Positions 30,697-43,070 are shown, numbered from the stretch's first letter. The stretch is DNA of 64,000 nt from Valencia hispanica (GCA_963556495.2 OY747723.1:12494501-12558500), one strand, 5' to 3'. The notes: generated by a model not told the origin, from the sequence alone. Program-made: numbers and translations.

Positions 30697-31821
30697 TTAA
30701 TCGAAGGCAATTCTAAACAAATGGGTTTTTAGTCTCGATTTAAAGCAGTTCAGAGTTTCAGCAGCTCTACACTCGTCAGGAAGTCTGTTCCAGATAAGGG
30801 GAGCATAGAAACTGAAAGCTGCTTCTCCATGTTTAGTTCTGAGTCTAGGGATGTTTAGTAGCCTAGAGTTGGAGGACCTGAGTGGTCTTGGGGGTTGGTA
30901 CCGTGACAACAGGTCTTCAACATATTTTGGTGCTAAGCCATGTAATGATTTATAAACCAGTAGGAGTATTTTGAAGTCTATTCTCTGAGCTACAGGGAGC
31001 CAATATAACCACTTTAGAACTGGGGTGATGTGCTCTACTTTCCTGGTTCTAGTGAGGACGCGAGCAGCAGCGTTCTGGATCAGCTGCAGCTGTCTGATTG
31101 ACTTTTTAGGCAGACTTGTGAAGATGCTGTTGCAGTAATCAATCCGACTAAAGATAAAAGCATGGATGAGTTTTTCTAGGTCCTGTTGCAACATCAGTCC
31201 TTTAATTCTAGAAATGTTCTTCATGTGATAGAACGCTGACCTTGTTATTGCCTTTATGTGACCCTGGAAGTTCAGGTCTGAGTCCATTACTACACCTAGG
31301 TTTCGTGCCTGATCAGTAGTTTCTAGCTGTATTAACTGAAGCTGTGAGCTGACTCTTGATCGTTCCTCTTTGGGTCCAAAAATAATTACTTCAGTTTTGT
31401 TTCTATTCAGCTGGAGAAAGTTATGGCTCATCCAACCACTTATTTGGTCAATGCATTTATTTAGGGTTTGAATGGGATCAGAGTCATCTGGTGACATTGT
31501 AATGTAAAGCTGAGTGTCATCCGTGTAGTTATGGTAGCTAGTGTTATTGTTTGCTATAATCTTGCCTAGTGGGAGCATGTAGATATTAAATAAGAGGGGC
31601 CCCAGGATGGAGCCCTGGGGCACCCCACATTTGATTTCTGTTCGTTCTGATGAAAAGTTTCCTATTGAAACATAGAAGTCCCTGTTCTTTAGGTAAGACT
31701 CAAACCAGCCAAGTAGTGTACCAGAAAGTCTGACCCAGCTCTCCGGTCGTTCCAGTAATATATCATGATCAACAGTGTCAAATGCTGCACTGAGGTCCAA
31801 CAGAACCATCACGGTGGACAC
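30697..31821 (-). pseudogene. L2-type reverse transcriptase, C-terminal half
   Basis: In order: [37 protein letters not shown], the catalytic site as YTDDTQLY (usual form YADD), [35 protein letters not shown], and the tail [20 protein letters not shown]. The polymerase fingers are deleted upstream. The alanine-to-threonine change at the active site is a further sign of decay. Confidence 0.88.
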
Positions 31822-31907
31822 CTGACAGGAGGGATGAGTTCACTATTTAAACAAGATCAGACATGATAACAGGAAGAACTTTCTTTAGAAAAGCTGTGAG
31901 TAGGATA

Positions 31908-32336
31908 TCAAGACAGCAAGAGGAGGAGCTTAATTGGATAATGATTTTTTTCAAGGCTGTTCTGAAATTCAGACATTTTCTCTACATTGTTGTTGATTGG
32001 GGATGGCACAGGTTGTGGGTTCGATATTGAGGTATAGATTGACCGTCTAATTGTTAGAATCTTTTCAGTGAAAAATCTGGCAAATACATTGCAGGCCCTG
32101 GTAGAGTTTAGTTCTGGGGCCACTGTCACTAAAGGATTAGTTAGTCTTTCCACTGTTGCAAATAGAGTCCGTGCATTATTAATGTTTCTGTTGATGATTT
32201 CAGAAAATAACGATTCCCTAGCTTCTTTTATAGTTACCTGATATCTATTTAGTCTCTCTTTGTAGATCTCACAGTGAACCTGGAGTCGTGTTTTCCGCCA
32301 TTTTCCCTCGGCTCGTCGACACTCTCTTTTTTTCAC
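31908..32336 (-). pseudogene. L2-type ORF2 linker between endonuclease and reverse transcriptase
   Basis: This frame continues ORF2 after the endonuclease, overlapping its end in another frame, which points to a frameshift near 32300. It contains ESLFSEIINRNINNARTLFA and VERLTNP, usual in this part of L2-type ORF2. It runs into a stop at 31908 shortly before the deletion junction. Confidence 0.75.
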
Positions 32337-33399
32337 TATGTACCAGTGGATTACTTGCCCACTGAGACTTCTTTCTACCTGAGACTACTTTCACTTTAGT
32401 TGGAGCAATGGAATCCATGATGTCTGAGAATTTCGCAAGGAAATAATCTACCATCTTATTTACTGAGTTTGAGTTGGGTGGTGAGGGGGATGTGGTGGAA
32501 GGGTAAATACGTTTAAAGGTTTCTATTGAACTGTCCCCTAGAAAACGCTTTTTTATGGTGCTCTTACTGGATAATTTAGCAGCGATGGTACTTTCAAAGA
32601 AAATACTGAAATGGTCGGATAATGCAATATTAATTACAGCGATGTTGGAAATATTTAAACCTTTGCTGATAATTAAGTCCAGAGTGTGCTCTTTATTGTG
32701 TGTTGGTTGTTTGACATGCTGGATCAGTCCGAAGTTGTGGAGAGTATCATCTAATGTTTTTGCTTGTCTATCTTGGGGGTTGTCGGTATGGATGTTAAAA
32801 TCCCCCACAATGATTAGTTGGTCATAGTCGATACATATTACAGAAAGAAGGTCATTGAAATCATTAAAGAAGTTAGAGTTAAGTTTTGGCGGTTTATATA
32901 AACTTAGAAATAACGCTTTGTTAGGCTCATTTATCTGGGTGGCTAGGTATTCAAAAGAATCAAACGTGCCCAGGGTTACCTTTTTAAAGTTCATTGAGTT
33001 GTGAAAAATGGTGGCTACACCTCCACCTCGTCTGTGTTTCCTGCTCACGCTTAAGAAATTGTAATTTGGAGGAGTAGATTCTATCAATGCAGTTGTTTCG
33101 TTATTTTCATCTAGCCAAGTTTCTGATAAAAAAAGGGCGTGTAAATTAGTGATGAAGTCATTGATAAGAAAAGACTTCCCGGATAGAGATCTAATGTTTA
33201 ATAAAGCTAACTTAAGTATTGGGATGATGGGGAGCTGAACCTTCTGACAGGTTATCAATTTGAGATTTTGCTTAATATGAGAGTGTGTGGTTAACGGTTT
33301 ATGTTTCCTGCTGCTGATAATCACAGAAATCTTAGACTCAGGGGTTCCGGGCGAGTTCTGGGAGACGGTAGGGGTGGATTTATTGCCCGGTTCCCTCAA
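32269..33399 (-). pseudogene. L2-type AP endonuclease domain (ORF2 N-terminus)
   Basis: The 376-codon frame shows the endonuclease motifs in order: LLNIRSLSGK (Asn), LSETWLDEN (catalytic Glu), RRGGGVATIFHNS, IIVGDFNIHTDN (Asp and Asn), and IALSDHFSIFF (Asp-His). The domain nicks target DNA to start reverse transcription. All key residues appear present, so this part of the element is better preserved than the polymerase. Confidence 0.87.
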
Positions 33400-33731
33400 A
33401 TATCTGTAATAATCAGTGGGGGGAAGCTCCCATGCTTATTGACACTAGTCCCAGGGGTTTGGTGTGGTCTAAGGTTAGGTGTTAATTGTGTCCCAAATTT
33501 GATTTGCTCGTTCAGTCTGTCTGTAAAGTTTCCAAATGGAGAATAATTTGATGTGGCTGAGTCACAGGAAGACGAAGACTTAATCTCTGATGGTTGTTTA
33601 TCTGTTCGGTCCTGTGGTGACATCATGACTTGCTGTTTTTGTTCTCTGATATCCATGGGCGCCTCAAGGTGAGCTTTTGGGAGCAAGTGTTTTGCTTTCT
33701 GATTTTGATAAGAGAAAATGTTTGCTGCCAA
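33396..33731 (-). pseudogene. L2-type ORF1 C-terminal segment
   Basis: This frame continues the SGNH-like ORF1 after a one-base shift near 33745: the expected GVRLLAAN sequence lies across the break. The rest is hydrophilic with no recognised domain and ends near the start of the endonuclease frame. Confidence 0.6.
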
Positions 33732-33736
33732 CAGCC

Positions 33737-34084
33737 TTACTCCGGCCTTGTTAAGATACGGCCTGCTTTGAACAGATGATTAGCACTTCCAAATACTTTG
33801 TAATTATTAATAAATGTGAACGATTTCTCAGCTGATTGTTTCTTCAACCATTTATGGAGCATGCGGAGCCTGCTAAATCTTTCATCATTCCCTTCAGGGA
33901 CTGGTCCGCTGATGAGGATGTTTACGTTAACTCCATCAAGTCTCTGTAGGAGATCAGAAAAGTCTCTCTTCAGAATCTCTGATTGTCTCATTGCGATATC
34001 TGCTGATCCAGCGTGAATGACGAGTTTTTCCAGAGTAGGATGTTGGTCCAAGATGTTCTGGATTTTTTCAGATATTTCTCTCAC
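33737..34084 (-). pseudogene. L2-type ORF1, SGNH-hydrolase-like domain
   Basis: VREISEKIQNILDQHPTLEKL, VIHAGSADIAMRQSEILKRD and FINNYKVFGSANHLFKAGRIL follow the pattern of the esterase-like domain found in ORF1 of CR1 and L2 elements. The frame in fact extends upstream to about 34180, where IQDGSINGI stands where a GDS catalytic motif is expected. The usual GTNDI block reads GSADI. The hydrolase is therefore probably inactive. Confidence 0.65.
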
Positions 34085-34725
34085 TGTAGTTTTGTAGCAG
34101 GTATAAACTCTGGTGTTCTTGCTACAAAAAGCCTCAATTCCATTAATTGATCCGTCTTGTATGATAACAATCTTTGCTGTGGGGGGGCTCTTACTTTCTT
34201 ATGTGTCCGTTTGATGCGGCTGGGTTTCTCCTGGTGGCTTTGACTGGTCCCGGGGGCTGCGTCATCTTTCGGGGAACTCAAGGCTGCGAATCTGTTTTTC
34301 AGCGGGATTCCAGGTGGAGAAATATCTCTTGTTTTTGGCTGAAACCTCTTTTGTTTACTTTTAGCAGAAGCGGCAGGTCTGGGTTCAGAGCTTTCTCTGT
34401 GCTGGAGTTTCTTTTGTTTTTTCTTCCTTGGAGAACGGGCTGGGGTTGATGATTCTGTGCGTTTTAAAGCTGGCCAGTGTTCATTAGAGTGCGGAGTTCT
34501 ACCGCACAGGCGCCTGTTGGCTGAGGGAGTCTCTGTGACACGGTTAGACCGATGAAACACCGGGCTGCGAGGCTGTTCCTCCGTGTGTGTATTCAACGGT
34601 AAAGTTGTGTCGTTTCCATAATCAGCGTGGAGATCAAAATTAATTTCCAGATGACGTAGCTTCGTTTCAATGCCCTCAATTCTGTGGAGCAGTTTTTCAA
34701 AATCCTCAGCTGAACAAAAAGCCAT
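34081..34725 (-). pseudogene. L2-type ORF1 N-terminus, coiled coil and basic region
   Basis: The frame starts MAFCSAEDFEKLLHRIEGIE and has heptad-like hydrophobic spacing up to about residue 32, suggesting a short coiled coil. A long polar and basic stretch follows, with ARSPRKKKQKK and SKQKRF, likely for nucleic-acid binding. Near 34180 a run of seven G marks a probable frameshift after which the SGNH-like part is in another frame. Confidence 0.65.
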
Positions 34726-35102
34726 GTTGATAAGTCCATAAAAAGGTAATCCAAGAAGAGATCCGGTCCAATACAGTAACTCCAGGGGCTGAGTAGATAA
34801 AGTAACTAAGAAAAAGTTAAGAAAAGAAAAGAAAACAAGAAAAGCAAACAGAAAAGAAAATAAAGTGAGCGGAAATCGGGAGAGAATCTCATATTTCGTT
34901 GATTCTTATATTTCCTGTTCTTATCTACAGATCTGAGACTTGGAGCTTTTTCAGACAAGACTTGGAAAAAAAGGTGTAGTTTTCTTAAATGGAGTTCTTT
35001 CGTCAGATCAACTGTCACACCAAAACATGTAGTGCCAGTGACCCGCAGTCTGGAGACATCAATGGGATGCACCAAAGAAGCTATATGCAAAATATATTTA
35101 GG

Positions 35103-35686
35103 GAAGGCAAGGCAAGTTTACTTGAAGAGCTCATCAACGAGGCAATGGGTGAATAACGAACAAAAAATAAAAACAACAATAAAAACAGAAAAACACAACA
35201 TCAAAGACATAAAGAACATTAAAGCATACTACGGTTATTACATTCCAGCTATTATTAATCGCTTAATCAAAGGCGGCTCCAAACAGATGGGTTTGCTTTG
35301 ATTTATAGGTACTCTGGATTTCAGCAGCTTTGTAGTCATCTGAAAGTTTTTTACAGATAAGAGGAGCACAGAAACTAAAAGCTGCTTTTCTATGTTTGTT
35401 TCTGATTCGACTTTAGAACTGGGGTGATGTGCTCTACTTTCCTAGTTCTAGTGAGTACGCGATCAGCAGCGTTGTGGATCAGCTGCTGCTGTCTAATTGA
35501 CTTTTTAGGCAGGCTTGTGAAGACACTGTTGCAGTAATCCATCCGAATAAAGACAAACGATTGGATGAGTTTTTCGAGGTCCTGTTGCAACATTAGTCCT
35601 TTAATCCTAGAAATGTTCTTCAGGTGATAGAAGGCTGACCTTGTTATTGCCTTTATGTGACCCTGAAGGTTCAGGTCTGAGTCCAT
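35103..35686 (-). mobile_element. Second L2-type copy, 3' part with internal deletion
   Basis: The sequence matches the 3' portion of 30484-35100: RIDYCNS-type region (35390-35743 frame, as [18 protein letters not shown]) and the 3' end with CTTGCCTTCC-type tail at about 35103. A block between the [13 protein letters not shown] sequence and the 3' end (near 35405) is deleted. It ends at 35686, exactly where a candidate LTR begins. It lies head to tail with the larger copy. Confidence 0.8.
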
Positions 35687-36126
35687 TGTAATGGCAAAAA
35701 ATTGTATCTCAGGGTTTCCATTATAAAGAAGACTTGAGTCCAAGAAGGCGTTTAAGTATTTAATTCAAACATGTCTGGCCAGACACGGAAGGGACAGAGT
35801 TACTCGTGCATCACCCTAACCAACCTTTCTAACTAACCCCTTAAATAGTATTCAGCAATCATTGTTTATCTCTGTAGACGTCTTCTCCAACGTTCACGCC
35901 CCGCCTCCAGAGAACTGCTTCATGCGAGTCTTATATCAACGCATAAAGCAGCTCATCCGAAGGCCAGACTGTTATCTTACTGCCCCGGCGTCTGTCTCTC
36001 TGGTGACCTGACACATATATCTTTCTCATAACATTAAGCCGGAACAATAAGCTTGTCATTTTACCCTAGATGCATTCACTAAACAGAGAATATACACTTA
36101 ATTCCTAATTGCATAACAATTTTACA
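35687..36126 (-). mobile_element. Candidate retroviral-type LTR, inserted in the L2 copy
   Basis: The 440-bp segment starts TGTAAAATTG and ends GCCATTACA on the minus strand, the TG...CA form of an LTR. A purine-rich tract (AAAAGCAGGGAATTG) lies directly upstream on the minus strand at 36129-36144, as expected for a polypurine tract before a 3' LTR. A TATTTAAGGGG element is inside. The junction at 35686/35687 interrupts the L2 sequence right after GAGTCCATT. No second LTR and no gag, pol or env frame were recognised. It is described only as an old, non-coding remnant. Confidence 0.5.
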
Positions 36127-37500
36127 CCACAATTCCCTGCTTTTATTAACTTAAATAATACCATAAATATAAAGGAAAATTCAAAAGTGCTATCACAAAT
36201 CTCCCTAAAAGGTTGGTAGGTTGATAAAAAAAAAAAAACAATGTTCAAAACAAATTACAATCAGACATGAGACATGCTTGGCCATGGAATTAGCTCACAG
36301 TGACAAATATTAGATCCTTCCAGATGACTTTGCTGAGACTCCTGTGCATTGAGACCGAAAACCCACGGGGTCTTCTTACACCATTTTCTTGTGGGCAAAA
36401 TGTCATCTCAACAGCCCCTCGCCCCAGAGGCGGCCATCCACAGGTCTCGTCATCGGTCAGGATGTTCTAGATGAAACACAGAACAAAGGAGAAATTATGT
36501 AGCATCTTCCAGTACACTTCAGAGGGTATTACATCAACACTAGATGTTGAAACGTGTACGCTTCCCTTGTGCTGTTGGTCGTCTGTTGCCATGAAGTCAG
36601 CCTCCGCCAGCATCCAGTGACCCGTAGCCACCGATCAGTCCTTCCTCAGAAAGGCGAGAGTGGTCACCCCTCAGAAGGTCCTCCAGTGAGAACCTCCCAA
36701 TGCGACCCTTGGGAGCTGAGCTAATTAGGTATTAGAGCATTGATGTTCAAACACAGGTGAGCCAATTCACAAAAGATGAATAGGATGATTATGACAAGTG
36801 ATTAAGTGGAACCCACACCCTCGGAGTATGGTTTCAGATCAACCTGATGCAACTGTGTGCAAAAGCAATTCTAAACAACTCACAACCTGGTTAATGAGCC
36901 AAACCTCATCAACTGAAGCTAGATTACAATTAAGGTAAATGTCTCCAAATCAATCTTTACTAAATCCATGCCAAGAAAAAGACAACCAACCATTCCAACT
37001 TGTGAGAGTAAAAAATCCCAAGAATCAACTACTCCCAGCAAGAAGTAAAGAAGGTTTTCCGATCAAATTAAAACTTTTTAAAGTTCCCAGACACAATATG
37101 TACTACAAGTCTGAACCCAAACCGAAATGGAATATGAAGTGAGATGTCAAGTCCAGGTAGTAAAAAAAACCCTCATTAATTTATGACAGAGTTATGATTC
37201 AAAAGAAACTCAATTACTTGCAAGTTACAATTCTCTTCATAATCCCTTAAAAATCTGTTCCAATTACTATCAAATCCAATTCCCCCCCTTTTTAAAGGCA
37301 TCGTCTTGCACATGCCTTAAAAAATCAAGAAACAAGGAAACAATAACTTCAACCGCTTCTCCAGTGTCAAGAAAAGAAACATAGTAGGTTTAAAGGTCAT
37401 GCATAAGACATAACCTCAGAACCTGTGTATCCTGCTGCTGTCGCTGCTGAGGCAGCTTCAACCCCCAGATGATCATATCCCAATCATTTAGGTTTGCAAT
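36127..37500. other. Unassigned region next to the candidate LTR
   Basis: It may be a decayed interior of an LTR element: a second purine tract (AAAAAGGGGGG on the minus strand) is at about 37284-37296. The frames are short and no domain can be named. The 67-codon frame at 36939-37142 has no recognisable content. Confidence 0.35.
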
Positions 37501-37519
37501 TAGGTTCTTATATTTGAAT

Positions 37520-37575
37520 TACCTTGTTGTTGAAAGTGTGCTATACAAATAAAATTGCCTTGCCTTGCCTTGCAA
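37520..37575 (+). repeat. L2-type 3' terminus with CCTTG repeats
   Basis: GTTGTTGAAAGTGTGCTATA and AAATAAAATTGCCTTGCCTT are the 3' end of the L2 family also seen at 9001 and 30484, here on the plus strand. Confidence 0.75.
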
Positions 37576-40500
37576 AAACAAAACAAACCAATAAGTTCCC
37601 CACATAGTTACCTAATGTATTACAGAATTTTAGTCCTACTTGCATTAGCTACAAAAAACTTTATTTCCCTATGGGATCAATAAAGTATTTTGAATTGAAT
37701 TAGACAACTTCTTCAGACCCTGCTTTTCCAGAATCTAATTGATGTTACAGTAAGGATTATCTTTGCAACCACCTTAGTTAAAATTGTTTTACTCAGGAAA
37801 CCGTTTATTTACCTAATTAATATCTCTGCTGCTGTTATTTGCTCATCTGTTTCTTACAGTTTATTCTCTGTTAACTCCTTGAAAAAAATAATACATTTAT
37901 TCTAAATGTACAATTTTAAAACCTGTACAACTGTAAAACATCTCTATTTCAATTTATCCAACTCAGTTGCACATTCAGATTTGAATATGCCAGTTCTATT
38001 TTAATAACAACGATGTCAAGTAACCTTTCTACCTGTACCTGATACTCTTGCTTCATTTAATCTTTTATTAAAAGGAACACACAAAAACCCGCTCAAACAT
38101 CAAAAAGTGTTACAACTGAATAGAATTTACTGCGGTTTGATAGTAGGTCTCACATTTTTTATTCTGACACCCTGTTTTTTTGCGATCTATAGTATATAAT
38201 GCACACAGGTGTTAACTGAATATTTTCCACATTTGTCCCGTCTTTAGAACAGTGACCGAAATTCTGAATGTATTTTTATCATCATTTGTCTTAATGAAGT
38301 AAACTAAATTTTAAAAATAGAAACCAAGTTAAACCCCACTGTGTGTGTAGGTCACACCTGTTGGCTTAAAGATTGCACTAAATGCATAATTTACACATAT
38401 ACCATACCACTTTATGTATATAGCACGTTTATACACAGCCGAGGCCAACCAAGGTGCTGTACAGAAGAACATCATGCAGCTAAAACAGGTAGCCTAGTGT
38501 ATCCCAAATGTGTCATTATTACTTAACATTTTTATTAAACATTACTATCATTAAGTAAAAGTTCTTTTTGGTCGAGGTATGACTAAAGCTTTATTCTTTA
38601 TCATTTAATGTTCTAATCCTAAGTTTGTTTTATGATTTCTACCTCCTTTGTGTGAATCTAAATGTATACAGTCTATGATCTAAATGCTTCTATTATCTGT
38701 CACTTTGCTGCCGGTGCAGCAGAAGTTCCCCTTCTTGGGAAAATAAAAGCATGATTCATGAAGTTAAGCATTACCGTATTTTAATTTGGAAAGCTCATGT
38801 TTGAAACAGGAAGTGGTTTTGCGCAAAAAACAAACAGTTTGACTAACCCGGACTCGTTAACATCCAGGAAGTAACTGAAAACTCAAGACTAAACTTTTCA
38901 TCCAAACAAGTGTTCAAGTTCCTATTTTAGACTTCCAGCCGCAGAGTGCTATTAACGCGTCATCAGTGTCGGGATCTGTGATTGTTTACAACCAGAGAAT
39001 CGCAGCACATCGTTCGTAAGAAAGAAGCTTGTGGCTCAACTAGCTGATTAGCAACTAGAGAATAATATTAAACCTGCAACGGACTTTATTTCAGATAATT
39101 TTGACCACATTGTAGTTAATAACTCGCTGGCTAAGATTAACCTTAGAGTTTTTACCCGCGTTGTTTTCTATTCGTTTTCTGTAAATTACTCAAAAGACTG
39201 AAATACTTTCATACTGCTAATCGCATCTGTATTAACTGGAGTCGGTTTTCAATATATATCAGATTCTGACCGTGCGTTTTCAGTGTTATTTCTATTTACT
39301 GCTGAGTAGGCTACGTTTATCAAAAGTATTAGTTAAACATAGAAACCATCATTTATCTAGTTTATTGCTGAATTGCATCGTTTCACATAGGATTTTAAAA
39401 GAACGTTTTCAAGCTAAGGTTCCCTGGCCAAACACGGCCGCCCCTTATTTTATGAACACAGAGTGTTATAGTTTTAGGTCGAATCAGTTACAATAGTTCA
39501 AATTTTATATTACCATTTACCTTTGTGCATTATTTCCCCCCGAGGCTTTTATTGATTAGCGCAAATCTAACAGCTGTAACTCACTGAGTACAGCTCACCC
39601 ATTTAATAGGCTATAAAATTAATATGGATTCAGGTTAGAAAATACTCAAATATTAGATTGATGAGGTAAATGTAATTTCCATCTCACATTAATTTGAAGC
39701 ATTGCTTTGGAAAAACCAGCTTAATACATCAAATAGACTAAAGAATGTTTATTCATATTTGCACTTTGCAGAAAAAATATCATTATTAATGATTGTTGGA
39801 GATGTCTTCCAGCAAATATGTTTTCAAAACTGATGTAGGAATTTATTCTCCAGTAAATCACTGAGTCACGTTTAGATAATTAATCATTATTATATTATCA
39901 CCATTAAAACTATAGCAAGTTTTCAAGATAATATAGTTTAGTTTAAACATTAAATCTGACTCGTATGCACCAATATAGATCATAATAATCATCCATCATT
40001 CATTATGCTTTAAATTGGAATATTCTCTGTTTTATTTGATATATTTTTATCCAAGATCACTTGATGTTAAGATTGCAGTTTTCTAGATCTGTTGCGTTTA
40101 GTTTTTCAGATAGAGCGATGACATATTTATAATCCTGAGATCCCGAGCAAACCACTGATACTAAATGCATGTCAAATGCATTAAAAAGCCTAATTTGGAA
40201 ATAATATTTAACAAGGATGAGAAGAGATAATGGAGTGTTTCCACGTCCTTCAGTCAGCATGCAGACACATCTCACAATTGGTGACCCAAGACACAGAGAG
40301 TATCCTTGAGCTTCTCACATGTTGGTTCAGCATAACAATACATATCTCAGTTAACACAGAGACTTAACCTTTAACATGATCAGTATATTTTTCCCACATT
40401 AAGCAATTCAAATCTTCCTTTATAAAAAATGCTACGCAGAAAAATTCTCACAACAGGCCTCAAATAATTTAGGCTGATAAAAGCCAAGAGAGCTACAACA

Positions 40501-41029
40501 AAACTAACTGTGAAATCTATAGTTCAGGATTTGATTTTTACCCCTAAACACCAAGTGATTATATTTTATTTGCTTTCTTAATTTGAAAAGTGATACGTCA
40601 CTGTTGACGAACAATTACGTTTTGTTGGATTTGCTTTTACTACAAGAAAGTAAAACAATTGGCTGAACAGTGTCCAACATTAGTAATTCAGTATGCTCAT
40701 TTATTTGGAAACAAGCAATTAAATTCCAACATTTCATGTTCTTATTACGTTTCATTATTACTATTTTAAAGAAAACGGGTCCCCAGAGTGTTTTTGCAGC
40801 TACAGGGGATCACACTTCTTAGCCTCCCTTGTAAGGTCTAAGAGAAAATGTTAGAATTTGAATTCCCTTCACCATAGCCCCAAATAAGCCAAAATATATA
40901 AGTACCCCCCAAACTCAGGTACGCACAGGTAACCTCGCAAGCCACTTGTCCATACCTTTTTGGGTCGAACCTCGAACATTACTCCTCCCCTGTGGACAAA
41001 GTGGTCAGTCCATTCTAGAAAAAAGGCAA
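37576..41029. other. AT-rich intergenic DNA, no gene recognised
   Basis: Short scraps of fish repeats are present (CCCTATGGGATCAATAAAG near 37668, GCCAACCAAGGTGCTGTACA near 38445). No long open frame and no exon-like sequence was recognised. The frames at 39272-39496 and 40057-40275 look like chance. Confidence 0.45.
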
Positions 41030-41215
41030 AACGATGTCATCTCAAGGCACTTTACAAGAAGAGACATTTCAATTCAATCTCACATACATTCCAATCAGTT
41101 CAAAAGTTTTCTATTTAAGGAATCCCAGCCGATTGCATTGATTTATTGACTTGCAGTTGAGCCCTGTTGATGCAGACTTCAACCACAGCAATCCCTTATA
41201 CTGAGCATGCATAAG
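41030..41215 (-). mobile_element. L2-type LINE 3' fragment (family of 2845-5013)
   Basis: On the minus strand it reads GGGATTGCTGTGGTTGAAG, GGCTGGGATTCCTTAAATAG, TGATTGGAATGT and GTGCCTTGAGATGACATC, in the same order as the 3' end of the copy at 4805-4975. Confidence 0.8.
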
Positions 41216-41759
41216 CATATTTGCACTACCATAATCTGTCTTTTTTCTTTTTTATCTTGCATGTACATACATTTCCTTTTTATCATTTATTGTAATCCTC
41301 TATAGTTTATATATTTAAACTTCCTCTCTGTGCTGTGATTGTTTGTCATCATGTCATAATCTGTGCGTTGTTGATCAGTTTGGCTTTTTTTGATTTTGAC
41401 TTTCTGGTATCCTATAATTAGGTTCTCTTTCAGTTGATAGATTGTTGTTCAGTTATTTAACTAATTTATTTAGATTTGTAGTTACTCCTCTTAGTTTTCT
41501 CTGATCCAGCCATGTTCTGTACACAGCTGTCGTTTCTGTTGCCTGCTGTTTTTGTTTCACTAATCACTTCCCCAGCGTTAGGTTGCTTCATTCCTCATCA
41601 GATCCTCCTTCTTGCCTGCCCTCTAGCAGTCTTGTCTGTTACTCAGCATGGCTTTCGTGGTTTCCTAAACACAATCCACAGTTGAGTTTTCCTGCCATAT
41701 TTTGTGTCTCTGCCATGGCTGCAAGTTTTGTTTTGTCTTTGTTTTCAATAAACTATCCC

Positions 41760-41915
41760 AAACAGGATCCTACTGTCTTCCACAACAACGAAACACGACA
41801 AGGCCTTAAAGATACAGCCAAGGTAGAAATGGAATGTTTTAAATCAAAACATATTCATGTGTTGAATGACCCAGCCAAAGCCCAGACCTAAATCTAATTG
41901 ATAATCTGTGACAAG
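41760..41915 (+). repeat. Tc1-like transposase scrap
   Basis: GAATGTTTTAAATCAAAACA, CATATTCATGTGTTGAATGA and GCCCAGACCTAAATCTAATTG correspond to the catalytic-region coding sequence of the Tc1-like family. It is too short and broken to be functional. Confidence 0.6.
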
Positions 41916-42459
41916 GTAAATTCAAGGTAGGATTTTTATAATGCATTTAATGGTGAATTTCTGCTTATTTAGCATAAGTCACACAGTACTACAATGCTTT
42001 CCACGTCCTCCCACTTATTTTTTTAAATATATACTTATATATATTTTTGGTTCAACAACAAATAAAAAACATGCACACAACCTCCCAAGAACACAGAAGG
42101 TAAACATAACCAAACAGGTGGTAGTACAGTACATATATTAGAAAAGAAAAAACAGAGTGTATTTTACTTAAGTTTATTCATTAGATTTACAACTGGTTGC
42201 CAAATTTGATAAAATATTCCTTCCCTGTTAGACCTGATTTTCTCTAAGTGCAAAACATTTCCAAATTCTCTCAGCCACATTTCAAATGCAGACTTCCAAC
42301 AAAGAAGTATCACCTTTCTGGGCACAAGTGAGATCAATGACACAACCTGCATCTCTTTCTTGTCCCTCGGCCAGCCTGGATCAGCCACACCAAATACCGC
42401 TGTGAGGGCGGTACATGGGACCTCCCTACCAATTACTTTGGTTAGAACGTCCTCCCATT

Positions 42460-43070
42460 TTGTCATGCTGCAACCACAAACGTTAATGTGTTTTTATTGG
42501 TATTTATGTGATAGACCACATAAATGATGAGAAGCGGATGCATAATGACGCATGATTTTAGAAAATTTCAAAAGTAAAAAATTAAAAAGTGTGGCTTAGT
42601 GGTTTATTTAGTGATCTTACCCTGTGTATTCCCCTTTTTTCTGCTCTTTTTCCCCCCTCAATCAATTCTTCAGTCTTGCCGCATATTCTCAGTTAGATTT
42701 AGGTCTGGACTTTGACTGGGCCGTTCTAATATATGAATATGCTTTGATTGAAACCATTCCATTGCAGAACTGGCTGTATTGTTTAAAGTTTTTGCACTGC
42801 TGGAAGGTGAACCCCCATGCAGTCTTAAATATTTTGCAGCCTATGACAACTTTTTTTTCTTCCAGGATTGCCCTCAATCATCCATCTTCCCGTAAACTCT
42901 TACCAGCTTCCCTGTTCCAGGGGAAGAAAAGCATCACCATGCTGCCATCACCATGTTTAAATATGTGGATGGTGTGATTGTAGATCAATAATTCAGTGAT
43001 GAATTATTGCTGTTAGTGTGACAGAACACCTCTTTCAACATGTTTGCGGTGACAGTAAGATCATGCTGGT
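42460..43070 (-). pseudogene. Tc1-like relic
   Basis: Left terminal blocks (TTGTCATGCTGCAACCACAA) are followed on the minus strand by the family's catalytic-region sequence (seen on the plus strand as GGTCTGGACTTTGACTGGGC, GCTGGAAGGTGAACC, CCAGGATTGCCCTC, CATGCTGCCATCACCATG). Frames are broken. Confidence 0.65.

Larger units (their letters stand above)
30484..35100 (-). mobile_element. Nearly full-length L2-type LINE with internal deletion
   Basis: Reading the minus strand from about 35100 to 30484 gives a 5' leader, ORF1 (34725 to about 33396) with an SGNH-like domain, an AP-type endonuclease (33399-32269), a linker (32336-31908) and the C-terminal half of the reverse transcriptase (31821-30697). 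The 3' end carries GTAAAGCACACTTTC-type sequence and a short CCTTG-type tail at 30484. The fingers and first palm motifs of the reverse transcriptase are missing between about 31825 and 31820, where the frame jumps from NSSLLSG-type sequence to [15 protein letters not shown]. Frameshifts also break ORF1. It cannot move by itself. Confidence 0.88.

Noticed and set aside
40275..40300. Primer-binding-site-like TTGGTGACCC
   Set aside because: It is on the opposite strand to the candidate LTR at 35687-36126 and no LTR lies directly before it.
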